Counted from the first letter of the stretch, positions 41,225 through 50,759 are shown. The stretch is 64,000 nt of DNA from an uncultured Lacinutrix sp. (GCA_937129145.1 CAKZMU010000078.1:234999-298998), one strand, 5' to 3'. Numbers and translations: made by a program. Notes: generated from the sequence alone by a model not told the origin.

Positions 41225-43852
41225 TTAGTTTTTTTCAATCACTATGGGTTTCGTTGAGAGGTAAACTTTTGGTTTATTAGAATCTCGACTTATTGTTCTA
41301 ATATTCATCTTATTCTTCTTTTTTAGCTTTTTAATTGCTTCATCAGATGAAATTTCTTTTCCATCAAAATAGAATATTGCATCTTTTTTGGCCATCTCAA
41401 TAACATGGTCTAAAGGAGACTTTGGAGGATTTGGGACACCCATTTGTCCAACTAATCTTTCGTCTTTACGTTTTAATTTGCCTTCAATGACTCTCTTTTG
41501 CTTTGCTAATGCTTTTCGTTCTTCAACATGCTTTAGCTTTTCTTTTGCTAGTTTTTCTTGGCGTTTTTCAATTTCAGCTTGTCTTTCTTCAACGTGTTTT
41601 AGTTTTTCTTTTGCCAATTTTTCTCTGCGTTCTTCGGTAATAGCCTCTCTCTTGGCAACATGTTTCATTTTTTCTTGTTCTAACTTTTCTTGGCGTTGTT
41701 TCATTTCGGTAACTCTAGCTAGCTTCTCTTCTTTCATGGCAGTTTTTCTAGCTACATAAGCTTCTTTTTGTTCTCTAACTCTAGCCATGTTCTGTCTAGA
41801 CTCTGCAACCGCTAGTTCATACTTTTTTATATTCTCCTTGTATTTCTTCTTTTGTGCAGGTGTAGCATTGTCAGGCATTGGAGGAGGTGGTGGTGGCGGA
41901 AGCAAGTTTGTAGGAATTTCTACTACTTCAATCATATCTCCAGACTTAGATTTATACTTACTTACACTTTTAGGGTGCTTTTTTGCATACTCTGCAATGA
42001 CTTTTTTATACTTAGCTTTTTGCTTTGGCGTGGCATTTACTGGAATTAGCGGTGGAGGTGGTGGCATTGCTGCTTCTACTTCAATTACTCGTGGAGCATT
42101 TGATGCTGGAGGTGGTGGAGGTGGGATATTTGGGAATGGTTCCGCATTCTTTTTTTGTGCAGCAGTCATAATACTGTAAATGTATTTTAGACGTTCAAAA
42201 TCACTCTTTTTAACATGCATCTCATCTTTGGACATGTTATTATATTTTTTAGCCAGCTTATTATATTCTTTAATTTGTTCTTTTGTGGCTTTTTGTTGAG
42301 AGTTACTTTTACTTAAAGATGGTAATGGAGGTGTTTGTAAGATATTATGCTTCTCAATATTTTTCTTTAAAAGTGAAGCGTATACTTTATCTGCTTGCGC
42401 TTTTAAGATTCGTAATTCAAAATTATCTGTACGATTTCCCTTTAACCAAATATTTAAAGCATCAGTATATTTTTTAGCTTGTGATTTGTACTTATTTATA
42501 TTTGAATTAGTAAAAGTATTTTCAAATCCTTTTTTAGTGTATAAGTGATATTGATATGCTTGAGGGAATTTTTCACTTCTAGCATTATTATATACAAAAC
42601 TTCCTGAGTAGTGAGAAATATCTTTGATTGAATAACTATTTAATTTTGAATTATCAACATGTTTTCCATCAATCCAAATAGCAAATTCCTTTTTATTTTT
42701 CCAAGAATTAAATTCATTCTCAGTTGGTTTTTTTGCTTTTACTTTTGCCAGGTTTATTGAGCCAGCTTTAGGGTAATCTTTTACAGATTCACGTTGCTTA
42801 ATTGTCATCATATCATAAATAGCAATAGCTCTGTTGTATTTACCCATGAAAATTATATTGGTTTCTTCAAAACTTTCTATGAAATCGTTGTATTCTTTCA
42901 TCATTGCCTCTGTCACACCTTCGTTGTTGGTGTTAAAATCTTGAAACAAGATGTTAGAGGTTTCTGCTATATCTTTCTCAATAACTTTTGTATCGCTAAA
43001 GCTATACAACAAAATGGCGAGTAATGGTAATAGTATGAGGCTTCTAAGCCAAATACCTCGTTTTGTGGTTTTAGTTTTCATAACTGTAAATCGTTTTTTA
43101 ATTAATGAATAATTGATGGCGTTTGCCATTCCGATAGTTGTCGGGAGTGGTTGTGAAGCATTTGATGAGAATGCTAAAATAATTTCTTGATAGGTATTGG
43201 TGTTAATGCCTTTACGCAGTACACCTTGGTCTGCTAAAAACTCATGATTTAATTTAATAGCGTGCTTAATAATATAGATTAACGGATTAAACCAAAGAAA
43301 CATTTGTAAAAGCTCGATAAAAACTACATCTATACTGTGTTTTTGTGTGGCGTGTGTTTGTTCGTGCCAAAAGACTTCCTCAGGAATATCGTTGGCTTCA
43401 AACTTTGTTTTATTAAAAAAGATATAGTTGAAAAAGGTGTGTGGTACTATTAAATCTTTTAATAATACATGTGTGAATTTAAAATGATTTTGCTTAGGGT
43501 TGTGTTTAATTTTATAATTTAAGCGATACAAATTCCTAATAAACTTAAAGCCAAATAAAACGACACCAATTATATAGATAGACCAAATAATATACGGAAG
43601 ATAGTTGGTGCTTGTTTCGGTTTCAACAATATTATTAGTTAAAGTAATATCTTGAGCAAAAGCATCAAAAGTTAAAGCAGTTGGATCAACATATTGTGTA
43701 AATGTTACAAAAGGAATTCCTATAGATAAAACCAAAGCTCCTAAAAGAAAAAATCGTTTAAACACATGCATATTTTCTTTCTCCAACACCAGTTTGTAGA
43801 AGCTTAGAAATATAAGCAAACACGCCGAAAATTTTAAAAGATATACTATCAT
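41225..43852 (-). CDS. M56 (BlaR1-like) membrane peptidase with proline-rich and coiled-coil extension
   Basis: In this 875-residue protein, residues 1-300 hold four membrane helices and the cytosolic zinc-protease motif EVFWHEQTHATQKHS (HExxH, about residue 167-171), as in BlaR1/MecR1 sensors. Beyond it the extracytoplasmic part is unusual: two or three copies of a unit with five to seven prolines followed by NATPxQKxKYK, and then a highly charged helix that repeats EKLxxEKxKHVxxR (about residues 700-780). The short tail IFYFDGKEISSDEAIKKLK resembles TonB-like periplasmic tails of Bacteroidota M56 proteins. BlaI lies two bases upstream. It probably senses an envelope signal and inactivates BlaI. 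No beta-lactamase gene is near. Confidence 0.88.
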   Translation of the reverse strand: MIVYLLKFSACLLIFLSFYKLVLEKENMHVFKRFFLLGALVLSIGIPFVTFTQYVDPTALTFDAFAQDITLTNNIVETETSTNYLPYIIWSIYIIGVVLFGFKFIRNLYRLNYKIKHNPKQNHFKFTHVLLKDLIVPHTFFNYIFFNKTKFEANDIPEEVFWHEQTHATQKHSIDVVFIELLQMFLWFNPLIYIIKHAIKLNHEFLADQGVLRKGINTNTYQEIILAFSSNASQPLPTTIGMANAINYSLIKKRFTVMKTKTTKRGIWLRSLILLPLLAILLYSFSDTKVIEKDIAETSNILFQDFNTNNEGVTEAMMKEYNDFIESFEETNIIFMGKYNRAIAIYDMMTIKQRESVKDYPKAGSINLAKVKAKKPTENEFNSWKNKKEFAIWIDGKHVDNSKLNSYSIKDISHYSGSFVYNNARSEKFPQAYQYHLYTKKGFENTFTNSNINKYKSQAKKYTDALNIWLKGNRTDNFELRILKAQADKVYASLLKKNIEKHNILQTPPLPSLSKSNSQQKATKEQIKEYNKLAKKYNNMSKDEMHVKKSDFERLKYIYSIMTAAQKKNAEPFPNIPPPPPPASNAPRVIEVEAAMPPPPPLIPVNATPKQKAKYKKVIAEYAKKHPKSVSKYKSKSGDMIEVVEIPTNLLPPPPPPPMPDNATPAQKKKYKENIKKYELAVAESRQNMARVREQKEAYVARKTAMKEEKLARVTEMKQRQEKLEQEKMKHVAKREAITEERREKLAKEKLKHVEERQAEIEKRQEKLAKEKLKHVEERKALAKQKRVIEGKLKRKDERLVGQMGVPNPPKSPLDHVIEMAKKDAIFYFDGKEISSDEAIKKLKKKNKMNIRTISRDSNKPKVYLSTKPIVIEKN

Positions 43853-43854
43853 GA

Positions 43855-44220
43855 CTATTTCTTTTTAATTTCGTTATCGATAATTTCTTTTAAACTTTCC
43901 AATTCATCTTTACTCAAGTTAGTTTCTTTGGTGAAAAATGACGCAAACTGCGTAGCACTATCGTTAAAAAAGTTTTTTATAAGTCCGTTTACATGCTTAG
44001 AGAAGTAATCTTTCTTTTTTACAAGCGGATAATATTCTCTTGATTTTCCGTAGAGATTATAGGCTACAAACCCTTTTCCAGTCATACGCTTCAATAGTGT
44101 TGCAACGGTTGTGGTTGCTGGTTTAGGCTCGTCGTAAGCTTCAAGAATATCTTTCATAAAGGCTTTTTCAAGTCGCCACAGATGTTGCATTAGTTGTTCT
44201 TCGGTTTTGGATAATTGCAT
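43855..44220 (-). CDS. BlaI/MecI/CopY family repressor
   Basis: This 121-residue winged-helix repressor carries the N-terminal LSKTEEQLMQHLWRLEKAFM, the recognition region TTVATLLKRMTGKGFVAYN and the C-terminal dimer helices (KDELESLKEIIDNEIKKK). It is typical of regulators cleaved under control of an M56 sensor, and that gene is two bases downstream. A TACA-AA-TGTA operator overlaps its own promoter, so autoregulation is likely. Targets other than this pair are unknown. Confidence 0.94.
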   Translation of the reverse strand: MQLSKTEEQLMQHLWRLEKAFMKDILEAYDEPKPATTTVATLLKRMTGKGFVAYNLYGKSREYYPLVKKKDYFSKHVNGLIKNFFNDSATQFASFFTKETNLSKDELESLKEIIDNEIKKK

Positions 44221-44244
44221 TGCTCTACAAAATTAGAATTAACT

Positions 44245-44256
44245 CTACAAATGTAG
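44245..44256 (-). promoter_or_regulatory. BlaI-type operator overlapping the -7 box
   Basis: ctacaaatgtag has perfect CTACA/TGTAG arms, as in BlaI/MecI sites (TACAnnTGTA). Read on the minus strand it contains TACATTTG, an exact Bacteroidota -7 element about 30 bases ahead of the blaI-like ATG. A degraded second copy (ctacaaaattag) lies between it and the gene. Binding would block RNA polymerase. Confidence 0.65.
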
Positions 44257-44461
44257 AATAAAAATTTTAACATACAAACATTTCCTTCATATTAAGTGAA
44301 ATTTTAACATACACTTTTTGAAAAATGAACTAACTGTTTCTGTAACAAATGTTACTTTTTAAAATGAATATTAGTACTAAATTTACCAAACATTTAAAGC
44401 AATAAAGTGTTTAGTTAATTGGCTTTATTTGTTTATTTTAATGTTTGATTTTATAGATAAT

Positions 44462-44497
44462 AAAAAGGTTCGTTTTGCTTTAAACGAGCCTTTTTTT
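44462..44497 (+). terminator. Strong hairpin terminator with no upstream plus-strand gene
   Basis: aaaaaggttcgttt (44462-44475) pairs with aaacgagccttttt (44482-44495) with a single G-T wobble and a six-base loop, followed by further Ts. The nearest plus-strand gene is downstream, not upstream. It could end a short RNA started around 44450 or shield the promoter at 44508. Confidence 0.7.
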
Positions 44498-44507
44498 ATA
44501 AATCTCG

Positions 44508-44515
44508 TATATTTG
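44508..44515 (+). promoter_or_regulatory. -7 element TATATTTG for the M28 peptidase gene
   Basis: This is an exact TAnnTTTG match 28 bases before the ATG at 44543 and just after the hairpin at 44462-44497. The leader transcript would be only about 20 bases. Confidence 0.5.
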
Positions 44516-44542
44516 AATACAGTATTATTAAAAAAACCCAAA

Positions 44543-45907
44543 ATGAACAAGCTTACTACTTCTCTAATACTCACCCTTTTTGTGTCGTTTTCATTATCGG
44601 CTCAAACGGTTACAGACTTAATGAACGAGGTGAGTCAAGATAGCTTAATAAAGGTAATTCGTGAATTTTCAGGCGAAGACCCAACAGTAGTTAATGGAAG
44701 CACAGTCACTATTTTAAATAGGCATAGTAGTAACAACGATGTTGCTGCCGATTACATAAAACAAAAGTTATCTGCACTTAATAATGTCACGGTAAATGAT
44801 ATTGTTTATAGCACTAATGGTAGAAATATAGTTGCAACTCAGTTGGGAAAAACTAATCCTAATGACATCTATATCATCTGTGCGCATTACGATACGGTTG
44901 CTAACTATTGTGCCGATGATAATGCTAGTGGAACTGCTGCCATTTTAGAAATAGCAAGAATTTTATCAACCCAATGTTTAGATAACACCATTATTTATGC
45001 CTTTTGGGATGAAGAAGAACAAGGCTTATTGGGAGCGACTAATTATGCCACAACTGCAAAGGCAAATAATGATAATATACTTGGTGTTTATAATATAGAC
45101 ATGATGGCTTATGATGGTGATGGTGATAACGATTTTGATATTGATGTACGAAATATAGCAAATTCCATTGCTTTAAAAGATGATTTGTTAACGACGTTGA
45201 GTTCCTCTGGATTAAATTTGAATGTAAATGTGGTTGACCCTGGCACACCGTTATCTGATCATAAACCTTTTTGGGATGAAGGCTATTCGGCTATGTTAGT
45301 TGGTGAATCTTGGTTTAATAATGATGAAACACCAAATTACCATACTGCCAATGATAAAGTTGCCGATTTAGATATGGATTATTTTACCGATTTAGCAAAA
45401 CTCGCTATGGCTTTTATGACAACAAAAGGGAGTTTACTGCCTATAGACAATACTGTGTCAGCTACGGTATCCAGCATCATAGCAAACCAATCGGGAGCAA
45501 CGTATCAATGGTTGGATTGTAATAATAATATGGCTATTATTCCTTCGGAAACAAGTCAAACCTTTACACCATCTTCTAATGGAAATTACGCTGTTGAAGT
45601 AACTGTAGGTTCATGTGTTGAGATTAGTAATTGCGTAAATTTCAACACGCTTGGAATTGATGAATTTAATAAGAAAGCAGTTGAAGTTTTTCCAAATCCA
45701 GTAACCTCAAAATTAACTATTCATCTTCCAGAAAGTATAAATAAAGCGAATTTGTCTATTGTATCTATTGAAGGCAAAGAAATATTAAAAACTGCTATTG
45801 AAAAGCGACAACATGAAATTGAGTTTTCGCAATTAGCCAATGGTATTTATTTTGTAAATATTGAAAATGAAGGACGTACATTGAGTTATAAAGTTGTTAA
45901 GGAATAA
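44543..45907 (+). CDS. Secreted M28 family aminopeptidase with type IX secretion tail
   Basis: The ATG at 44543 begins a signal peptide (LTTSLILTLFVSFSLSAQ); longer in-frame starts run through the terminator hairpin and are rejected. The 454-residue protein has the M28 zinc motifs AHYDTVANYCADDNASGTAA (His/Asp and bridging Asp, about residues 114-133) and FWDEEEQGLLGATNY (Glu pair). The C-terminal about 80 residues form a type IX sorting domain (VEVFPNPVTSKLTIHLP, then LANGIYFVNI and the terminal YKVVKE), so the enzyme is exported across the outer membrane or fixed on the surface. It would trim N-terminal residues from extracellular peptides. Confidence 0.93.
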   Translation: MNKLTTSLILTLFVSFSLSAQTVTDLMNEVSQDSLIKVIREFSGEDPTVVNGSTVTILNRHSSNNDVAADYIKQKLSALNNVTVNDIVYSTNGRNIVATQLGKTNPNDIYIICAHYDTVANYCADDNASGTAAILEIARILSTQCLDNTIIYAFWDEEEQGLLGATNYATTAKANNDNILGVYNIDMMAYDGDGDNDFDIDVRNIANSIALKDDLLTTLSSSGLNLNVNVVDPGTPLSDHKPFWDEGYSAMLVGESWFNNDETPNYHTANDKVADLDMDYFTDLAKLAMAFMTTKGSLLPIDNTVSATVSSIIANQSGATYQWLDCNNNMAIIPSETSQTFTPSSNGNYAVEVTVGSCVEISNCVNFNTLGIDEFNKKAVEVFPNPVTSKLTIHLPESINKANLSIVSIEGKEILKTAIEKRQHEIEFSQLANGIYFVNIENEGRTLSYKVVKE

Positions 45908-45908
45908 A

Positions 45909-46781
45909 CTATTTTTTTATCATCCTTTTTTTAGAAAGAATACTTTCAATAATCACAGTTAACATAATTAAACTACCTCCAATAATAGTATTTAGCTTAG
46001 GAACTTCACCTAAGAAAAAGTAGGCGATAATAATCCCATAAATAGGTAAAAAGCTACTAATAATACTTGCCGAACTTGCAGTAAAATATTTTAGACTGTG
46101 AACAAACAACGAGTGACCAATTGCTGTTGTAAGTAAAGCTAATAGAATTACATAAGGATACTGGGTTTTAATTCCGCTAGTATCCATAAAAAACATAAAA
46201 GGCACTAATACGATGGTTAGAACAATCAACTGATAAACCATTAACGTAGTGCCATGATAATTTTTGGCGTGTTTTTTTAAAATCAAAATCCTTAAAGCAT
46301 AGCAAATAGCAGAAAGTATTCCCAACAATAACCCTTTTACTTGAGAATTTTCAAAATTCAACTCAGGAGATAAAATATAGATACCTACTAAAATGAGTAA
46401 GCCTAAAAACACATGACTTTTTTCTAGTTTTATTTTTGTGAAAAAGGGCTCTAACAAAGCAGTGATTACAGGAAATGTATATAAGGATAGCATTCCAATA
46501 GCAACATTAGAGAGTTTTAATGAGTAAAAATAGGTAATCCAATGAGCGCCAAGAAATAATGCACTAATAGCAATTGTTGGTATGTCTTTTTTGGATTTTG
46601 GAGCTAAACGTATTCTAACAATTTTTGAAAACACATAAAGAAACACCAATGCCAATGCACAACGCCACCATACAATAACTGGCGTTGGCATAGCAATAAA
46701 TTTACCTAAAGCGCCTGAGGTGCTTATAAATAATGTGGCTAAACTTAGTTCTAGCAGTCGAACTAAATGGTCATTCTTCAT
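45909..46781 (-). CDS. EamA/DMT family transporter
   Basis: This 290-residue inner-membrane protein has ten predicted helices in two EamA repeats (first half around ALGKFIAMPTPVIVWWRCAL, second around LLGILSAICYALRILILKK and SIISSFLPIYGIIIAYFFLGE). The P-I-Y-G-I block near the end is typical. Family members export or import small metabolites such as amino acids; the substrate is not evident. It is convergent with the M28 gene, with one base between the stops. Confidence 0.9.
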   Translation of the reverse strand: MKNDHLVRLLELSLATLFISTSGALGKFIAMPTPVIVWWRCALALVFLYVFSKIVRIRLAPKSKKDIPTIAISALFLGAHWITYFYSLKLSNVAIGMLSLYTFPVITALLEPFFTKIKLEKSHVFLGLLILVGIYILSPELNFENSQVKGLLLGILSAICYALRILILKKHAKNYHGTTLMVYQLIVLTIVLVPFMFFMDTSGIKTQYPYVILLALLTTAIGHSLFVHSLKYFTASSASIISSFLPIYGIIIAYFFLGEVPKLNTIIGGSLIMLTVIIESILSKKRMIKK

Positions 46782-46815
46782 TCATGCTTTATTAAGCAAT
46801 ATTGATTTCGTTTGA

Positions 46816-49143
46816 TTAAAAATTATCTAATGAAAACTCTTTTGGAGGCTCCATATCCAATAAATGTTTTACCCAATAATCCCAACGTCTTCTAGTCATG
46901 TAATCGGTCATGTTACCATAACCATGTCTCTGATTTGGAAATAAAATAAAGTCAAAATCTTTATTGGCTTTAATCAATGCTTCAACCACTAACATGGTGT
47001 TTGATGGAGGCACGTTATTATCCATAGAACCATGCGTAATTAAGAGTTTGCCTTTTAAATTTTCAGCAATTAATTGGTTAGCTTGGTTATCGTAATTGGT
47101 TGTGCCGCTTTCTTTATCTGTTACTAAAAGCCCTTGCCATTTTTCGCCCCAATCTGCTTCGTAATTTCGATTGTCATGATTACCTGCACCAGACACAGCA
47201 ACTTTATAAAAATCTGGATACGCAAACAATGCTCTTGTGGAAGCAAAACCACCACCCGAATGTCCCCAAATACCAACGCGGTCTAAATCTATTCCTTTAT
47301 ATTGCTTTGCTAATTGTTCAATTGTAGCAATATTGTCTGGGATACCATTATCTCCCATGTTCCCATAATAGAAATCATGGAATGATTTAGAGCGTCCTGG
47401 TGTTCCCATAGCGTTTACAGCCACAACAACAAAGCCCAATTCAGCTATAGCTTGATAATCTCTACTAACAGCGCTAAACCCAAAACCACGTACGCTTCCA
47501 GATTGAGGTCCAGGATAGATGTAATTTAATACAGGATACGAACCAGTTTCAGAATAATGACTTGGCAAATACATAATACCATATAAGTCCGTTTTGTTAT
47601 CTCGAGCTTTTACATTGAATTCTATTGGTTGTTGCCAATTGTTCGCTTTTAGTCTAGTAATATCAGCGGTTTCTAAATCAGCTATTTTATTACCATTTCG
47701 GTTTCTTAATACAGCTATTGGTGGATTTTCAACTGTTGAATAGGTGTCAACAAAATTCTCGTAATCAGGTGAAAAGTTGATAGTGTGTGTGCCTTTATCA
47801 GGTGTTAAATTGGTTAAATTGTTTCCATCAAAATCAACCTTGTATAGGTAACGGTGGTAAGGATTTCCTTCTTCTTTTCCGCCAGCTGTAAAAAATAATT
47901 CTCTAGTATCTTCATCAATATGTAGTAATTGCTGTACAGCCCAATCTCCTTTAGTAATTTGTTGTTTTAAATTTCCAGTACCTAAATCGTATAGATACAA
48001 ATGCCCCCAATTATCTCTTTCAGAAAACCAAATAACCTCATTGCTTTTCTCTAATAAGTGCCAGTTTCTCATTCTCACACCAGACTCGAAATATGTTTCA
48101 GTTTCTTCTTTTATGACAGAACGAACATCTCCAGTATTTGAGTTAGCAATTTGTAAATGCGCAATTTTATGGTCTCTTGAAGACGATACAAAAGAGAGCT
48201 GAGAGCCATCTTCACTCCATTCAACATCTAAAAATTCACCGCCTCTTCCTGCAATATGGTCTGTGGTGGTTGAGCGTTGATAATCGGATTCCATTTTTAA
48301 TTGCGTCATTCTTGGTGTGCCATTTAAATGAATAATGACACGCTCAATTTTAAATACTTTTAAGTCGCCTGGTAATGGGTGTTTCCAAGATTCTAATCTT
48401 GGGTGACCAACATTAGTTGAGGTTAAATACATTTCGCCAACACCTCTTGCGTCTTGTCTAAACGTGGCAATTTTATCAGAATTTGGCGACCATTTTAACA
48501 CAGCATTATCTCCTTTGGTCCATCCTGCATTATTAATGGCGTAGCTATAATCCTCAATACCATCAAAGGTTAATTGTGTTTTTTTATTGGTATTTACATC
48601 TCTTATCCAAAGGTTGAAATTGTCAATATATGCGGCTAGTTTTCTGTTTGGTGATAGATGCTCATTTCTGCTAACATCAGGAGAATTATCTTCAAAATCT
48701 GACACTGAATAATCAGCTAGATTACAAGAATAATTATTTCCTCCATAAGAAAAAGTCACTGTATTTGAATCTTTTAAATAGTTAATATTTCTCAAGGCTA
48801 AATCTTTAGCATCCATGGTTTCATCTAATTTTGAAGATAACCCTAATGCTATTTTAGCGACATCAAAAGCAGTCGTTTTTTCTTTTGTAGTTGGATTAAC
48901 ATGAATATATTCATTACCATTTTCGGTTTGTTTTGAATATAATAAGGACCCATCTTCTAGCCATTTTTGACTTGTAATTTGGTTTGTAATAAGCTTATTT
49001 AAATCACTACTCATGTGAGCAGTCGCTTTTTTGTAATCGGCTTCGGTTAGTTGTTTTTTATCTGAAGTGCTCGAGTTTGAGCAGCTAATAAATGTAGAAA
49101 TAGTAAAAACAAGTACTATTAATTGTACAAATTTAGATTTCAT
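46816..49143 (-). CDS. S9 family prolyl peptidase (DPP-IV type), lipoprotein
   Basis: This 775-residue lipoprotein (lipobox VFTISTFISCSNSS) has a DPP-IV N-terminal propeller (about residues 110-490) and an alpha/beta hydrolase domain with Ser in WGHSGGGFASTRAL, Asp in HGSMDNNVPPS and His in FPNQRHGYGNMTDY. It is a paralogue of the enzyme at 14601, with the same length class and motifs but a lipid anchor rather than a plain signal peptide. It would release X-Pro dipeptides on the periplasmic face or cell surface. The downstream gene is the EamA transporter and the upstream one an M20 dipeptidase on the same strand. Confidence 0.93.
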   Translation of the reverse strand: MKSKFVQLIVLVFTISTFISCSNSSTSDKKQLTEADYKKATAHMSSDLNKLITNQITSQKWLEDGSLLYSKQTENGNEYIHVNPTTKEKTTAFDVAKIALGLSSKLDETMDAKDLALRNINYLKDSNTVTFSYGGNNYSCNLADYSVSDFEDNSPDVSRNEHLSPNRKLAAYIDNFNLWIRDVNTNKKTQLTFDGIEDYSYAINNAGWTKGDNAVLKWSPNSDKIATFRQDARGVGEMYLTSTNVGHPRLESWKHPLPGDLKVFKIERVIIHLNGTPRMTQLKMESDYQRSTTTDHIAGRGGEFLDVEWSEDGSQLSFVSSSRDHKIAHLQIANSNTGDVRSVIKEETETYFESGVRMRNWHLLEKSNEVIWFSERDNWGHLYLYDLGTGNLKQQITKGDWAVQQLLHIDEDTRELFFTAGGKEEGNPYHRYLYKVDFDGNNLTNLTPDKGTHTINFSPDYENFVDTYSTVENPPIAVLRNRNGNKIADLETADITRLKANNWQQPIEFNVKARDNKTDLYGIMYLPSHYSETGSYPVLNYIYPGPQSGSVRGFGFSAVSRDYQAIAELGFVVVAVNAMGTPGRSKSFHDFYYGNMGDNGIPDNIATIEQLAKQYKGIDLDRVGIWGHSGGGFASTRALFAYPDFYKVAVSGAGNHDNRNYEADWGEKWQGLLVTDKESGTTNYDNQANQLIAENLKGKLLITHGSMDNNVPPSNTMLVVEALIKANKDFDFILFPNQRHGYGNMTDYMTRRRWDYWVKHLLDMEPPKEFSLDNF

Positions 49144-49190
49144 GAGAATTATGTTTTAGTTGGATTTTATAAAAATAAGCAAATTTGACG

Positions 49191-50582
49191 CTATTTCATT
49201 TTCATCTCTGTAAAATATTTATAGAACAATGGGATAGTTTCAATGCCTTTATAATAATTAAATAGCCCAAAATGTTCATTTGGTGAATGGATAGCATCAC
49301 TGTCTAAGCCAAATCCCATCAAAATGGTTTTGCTTTTTAGTTCTTTTTCAAATAAGGCAACAATTGGAATACTTCCACCGCTTCGTTGCGGAATTGGTGT
49401 TCTTCCAAACGTATCTTCATACGCTTTAGAAGCAGCTTTATAGCCAGTACTATCTATAGGTGTTACATACGCTTGCCCACCATGATGCGGTGTTACTTTT
49501 ACTGTAACTCCTTTTGGTGCAATGTTTTCAAAATGTATTTTAAAAAACTCAGTAATTTCTAACCAATCTTGGTCAGGCACCAAACGCATCGAAATTTTTG
49601 CGCAAGCTTTACTAGCTATAACTGTTTTTGCGCCTTCACCAGTATATCCTCCCCAAATTCCATTAACATCTAGAGTTGGACGAATGGAATTTCGTTCATT
49701 AGTTGTATAACCTTTTTCGCCATAAACAGCGTCAATATTCAATGCTTTCTTGTAAGCCTCTAATGAAAAAGGTGCTTTAGCCATTTCTGCGCGTTCTTCT
49801 GCTGAGAGTTCTTCAACTTTATCGTAAAAACCAGGAATGGTAATATGATTATTGTCATCATGAAGCGAAGCAATCATTTTTGTTAAAATATTGATAGGGT
49901 TGGCCACAGCTCCACCATATAACCCTGAGTGTAAATCACGATTTGGTCCAGTAACTTCCACTTCAACATAACTCAAGCCTCTAAGTCCAGTTGTAATAGA
50001 GGGTACATCTTTGGCAATCATTCCGGTATCAGAAATTAAAATCACATCGTTTGCCAATTTCTCATGATTGTTTTTTACAAAGCCAGCTAAACTTGTGCTT
50101 CCAACCTCTTCTTCGCCTTCAATCATAAATTTCACATTACAAGGCAATTGGTTTGTACTAATCAAGAACTCTATAGCTTTAACGTGCATGTAAAATTGAC
50201 CTTTATCATCACAAGAACCTCTTGCAAAAATAGCGCCTTCCGGATGTAAGTCGGTTTTTTTGATAACAGGCTCAAAGGGAGGTGAGACCCAAAGATTTAA
50301 AGGGTCTGGTGGTTGCACATCATAATGCCCATAGACCAAAACTGTTGGTAATTTTTGGTCAATTATTTTATCGGCATACACTATTGGGTAGCCTTCGGTT
50401 TTGCAAATCTCTACATTATCGCAACCAGCTTTTTTTAAGCTGTCTGCGACAAATTCTGCAGTGAGTAAAACATCCTTTCTATAAGCTGAGTCGGCACTTA
50501 TGGATGGAATTTTTAATAGTTCAAGAAGTTCGTTCAGGAATCGTTCTTTATGGTCATTAATGTATGGTTTTATACCTGTCAT
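49191..50582 (-). CDS. M20 family dipeptidase
   Basis: The ATG at 50582 gives 463 residues starting TGIKPYINDHKERFLNELL, the usual family start; an ATG eight codons earlier (50606) is possible. The di-zinc motifs are visible: VYGHYDVQPPDPLNLW (His and following Asp), IEGEEEVGSTSL (catalytic Glu and ligand Glu), ISDTGM (Asp), and near the end HSPNEHFGLFNYYKG (His). There is no signal peptide. It is a cytosolic enzyme splitting dipeptides, such as the products of the DPP enzymes. It is transcribed away from the tRNA-Leu. Confidence 0.93.
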   Translation of the reverse strand: MTGIKPYINDHKERFLNELLELLKIPSISADSAYRKDVLLTAEFVADSLKKAGCDNVEICKTEGYPIVYADKIIDQKLPTVLVYGHYDVQPPDPLNLWVSPPFEPVIKKTDLHPEGAIFARGSCDDKGQFYMHVKAIEFLISTNQLPCNVKFMIEGEEEVGSTSLAGFVKNNHEKLANDVILISDTGMIAKDVPSITTGLRGLSYVEVEVTGPNRDLHSGLYGGAVANPINILTKMIASLHDDNNHITIPGFYDKVEELSAEERAEMAKAPFSLEAYKKALNIDAVYGEKGYTTNERNSIRPTLDVNGIWGGYTGEGAKTVIASKACAKISMRLVPDQDWLEITEFFKIHFENIAPKGVTVKVTPHHGGQAYVTPIDSTGYKAASKAYEDTFGRTPIPQRSGGSIPIVALFEKELKSKTILMGFGLDSDAIHSPNEHFGLFNYYKGIETIPLFYKYFTEMKMK

Positions 50583-50643
50583 TGAGAATAATTTTTGATG
50601 AACCATAAAAGTACAAAAAGTGATATTATTTTTTGTAGATAGA

Positions 50644-50673
50644 TTTGAATATTCAAAGGAATGTTTATATTTG
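50644..50673 (+). promoter_or_regulatory. Consensus Bacteroidota promoter of the tRNA-Leu locus
   Basis: TTTG (50644-50647) and TATATTTG (50666-50673) are separated by 18 bases, the ideal arrangement. Transcription would start near 50680, four bases before the truncated tRNA copy, so that copy is transcribed ahead of the intact tRNA. Confidence 0.75.
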
Positions 50674-50683
50674 CAGTCCTTTT

Positions 50684-50723
50684 GCGGGCGTGGTGGAATT
50701 GGTAGACACGCTAGACTTAGGAT
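50684..50723 (+). pseudogene. Truncated 5' half of tRNA-Leu(UAG)
   Basis: Forty bases match the first forty bases of the intact tRNA at 50760 with one change (gctagac against gcttgac). They cover the 5' acceptor strand, D arm and anticodon loop. Identity stops just after the anticodon loop, and the remaining sequence cannot complete the anticodon, variable or T arms. It lies between the promoter and the working gene. Confidence 0.85.
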
Positions 50724-50759
50724 TTAACCAAGTATAGGTTCTTAAAATATTGTTAAAAT

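Noticed and set aside
41787..42179. Glycine-rich open frame on the plus strand
   Set aside because: It is the reverse complement of the proline-rich repeats of the M56 gene; poly-Pro codons read as poly-Gly on the other strand.
41225..44220. Beta-lactam resistance module
   Set aside because: BlaI and M56 proteins are present, but there is no beta-lactamase or PBP gene; such pairs are general envelope regulators in Bacteroidota.
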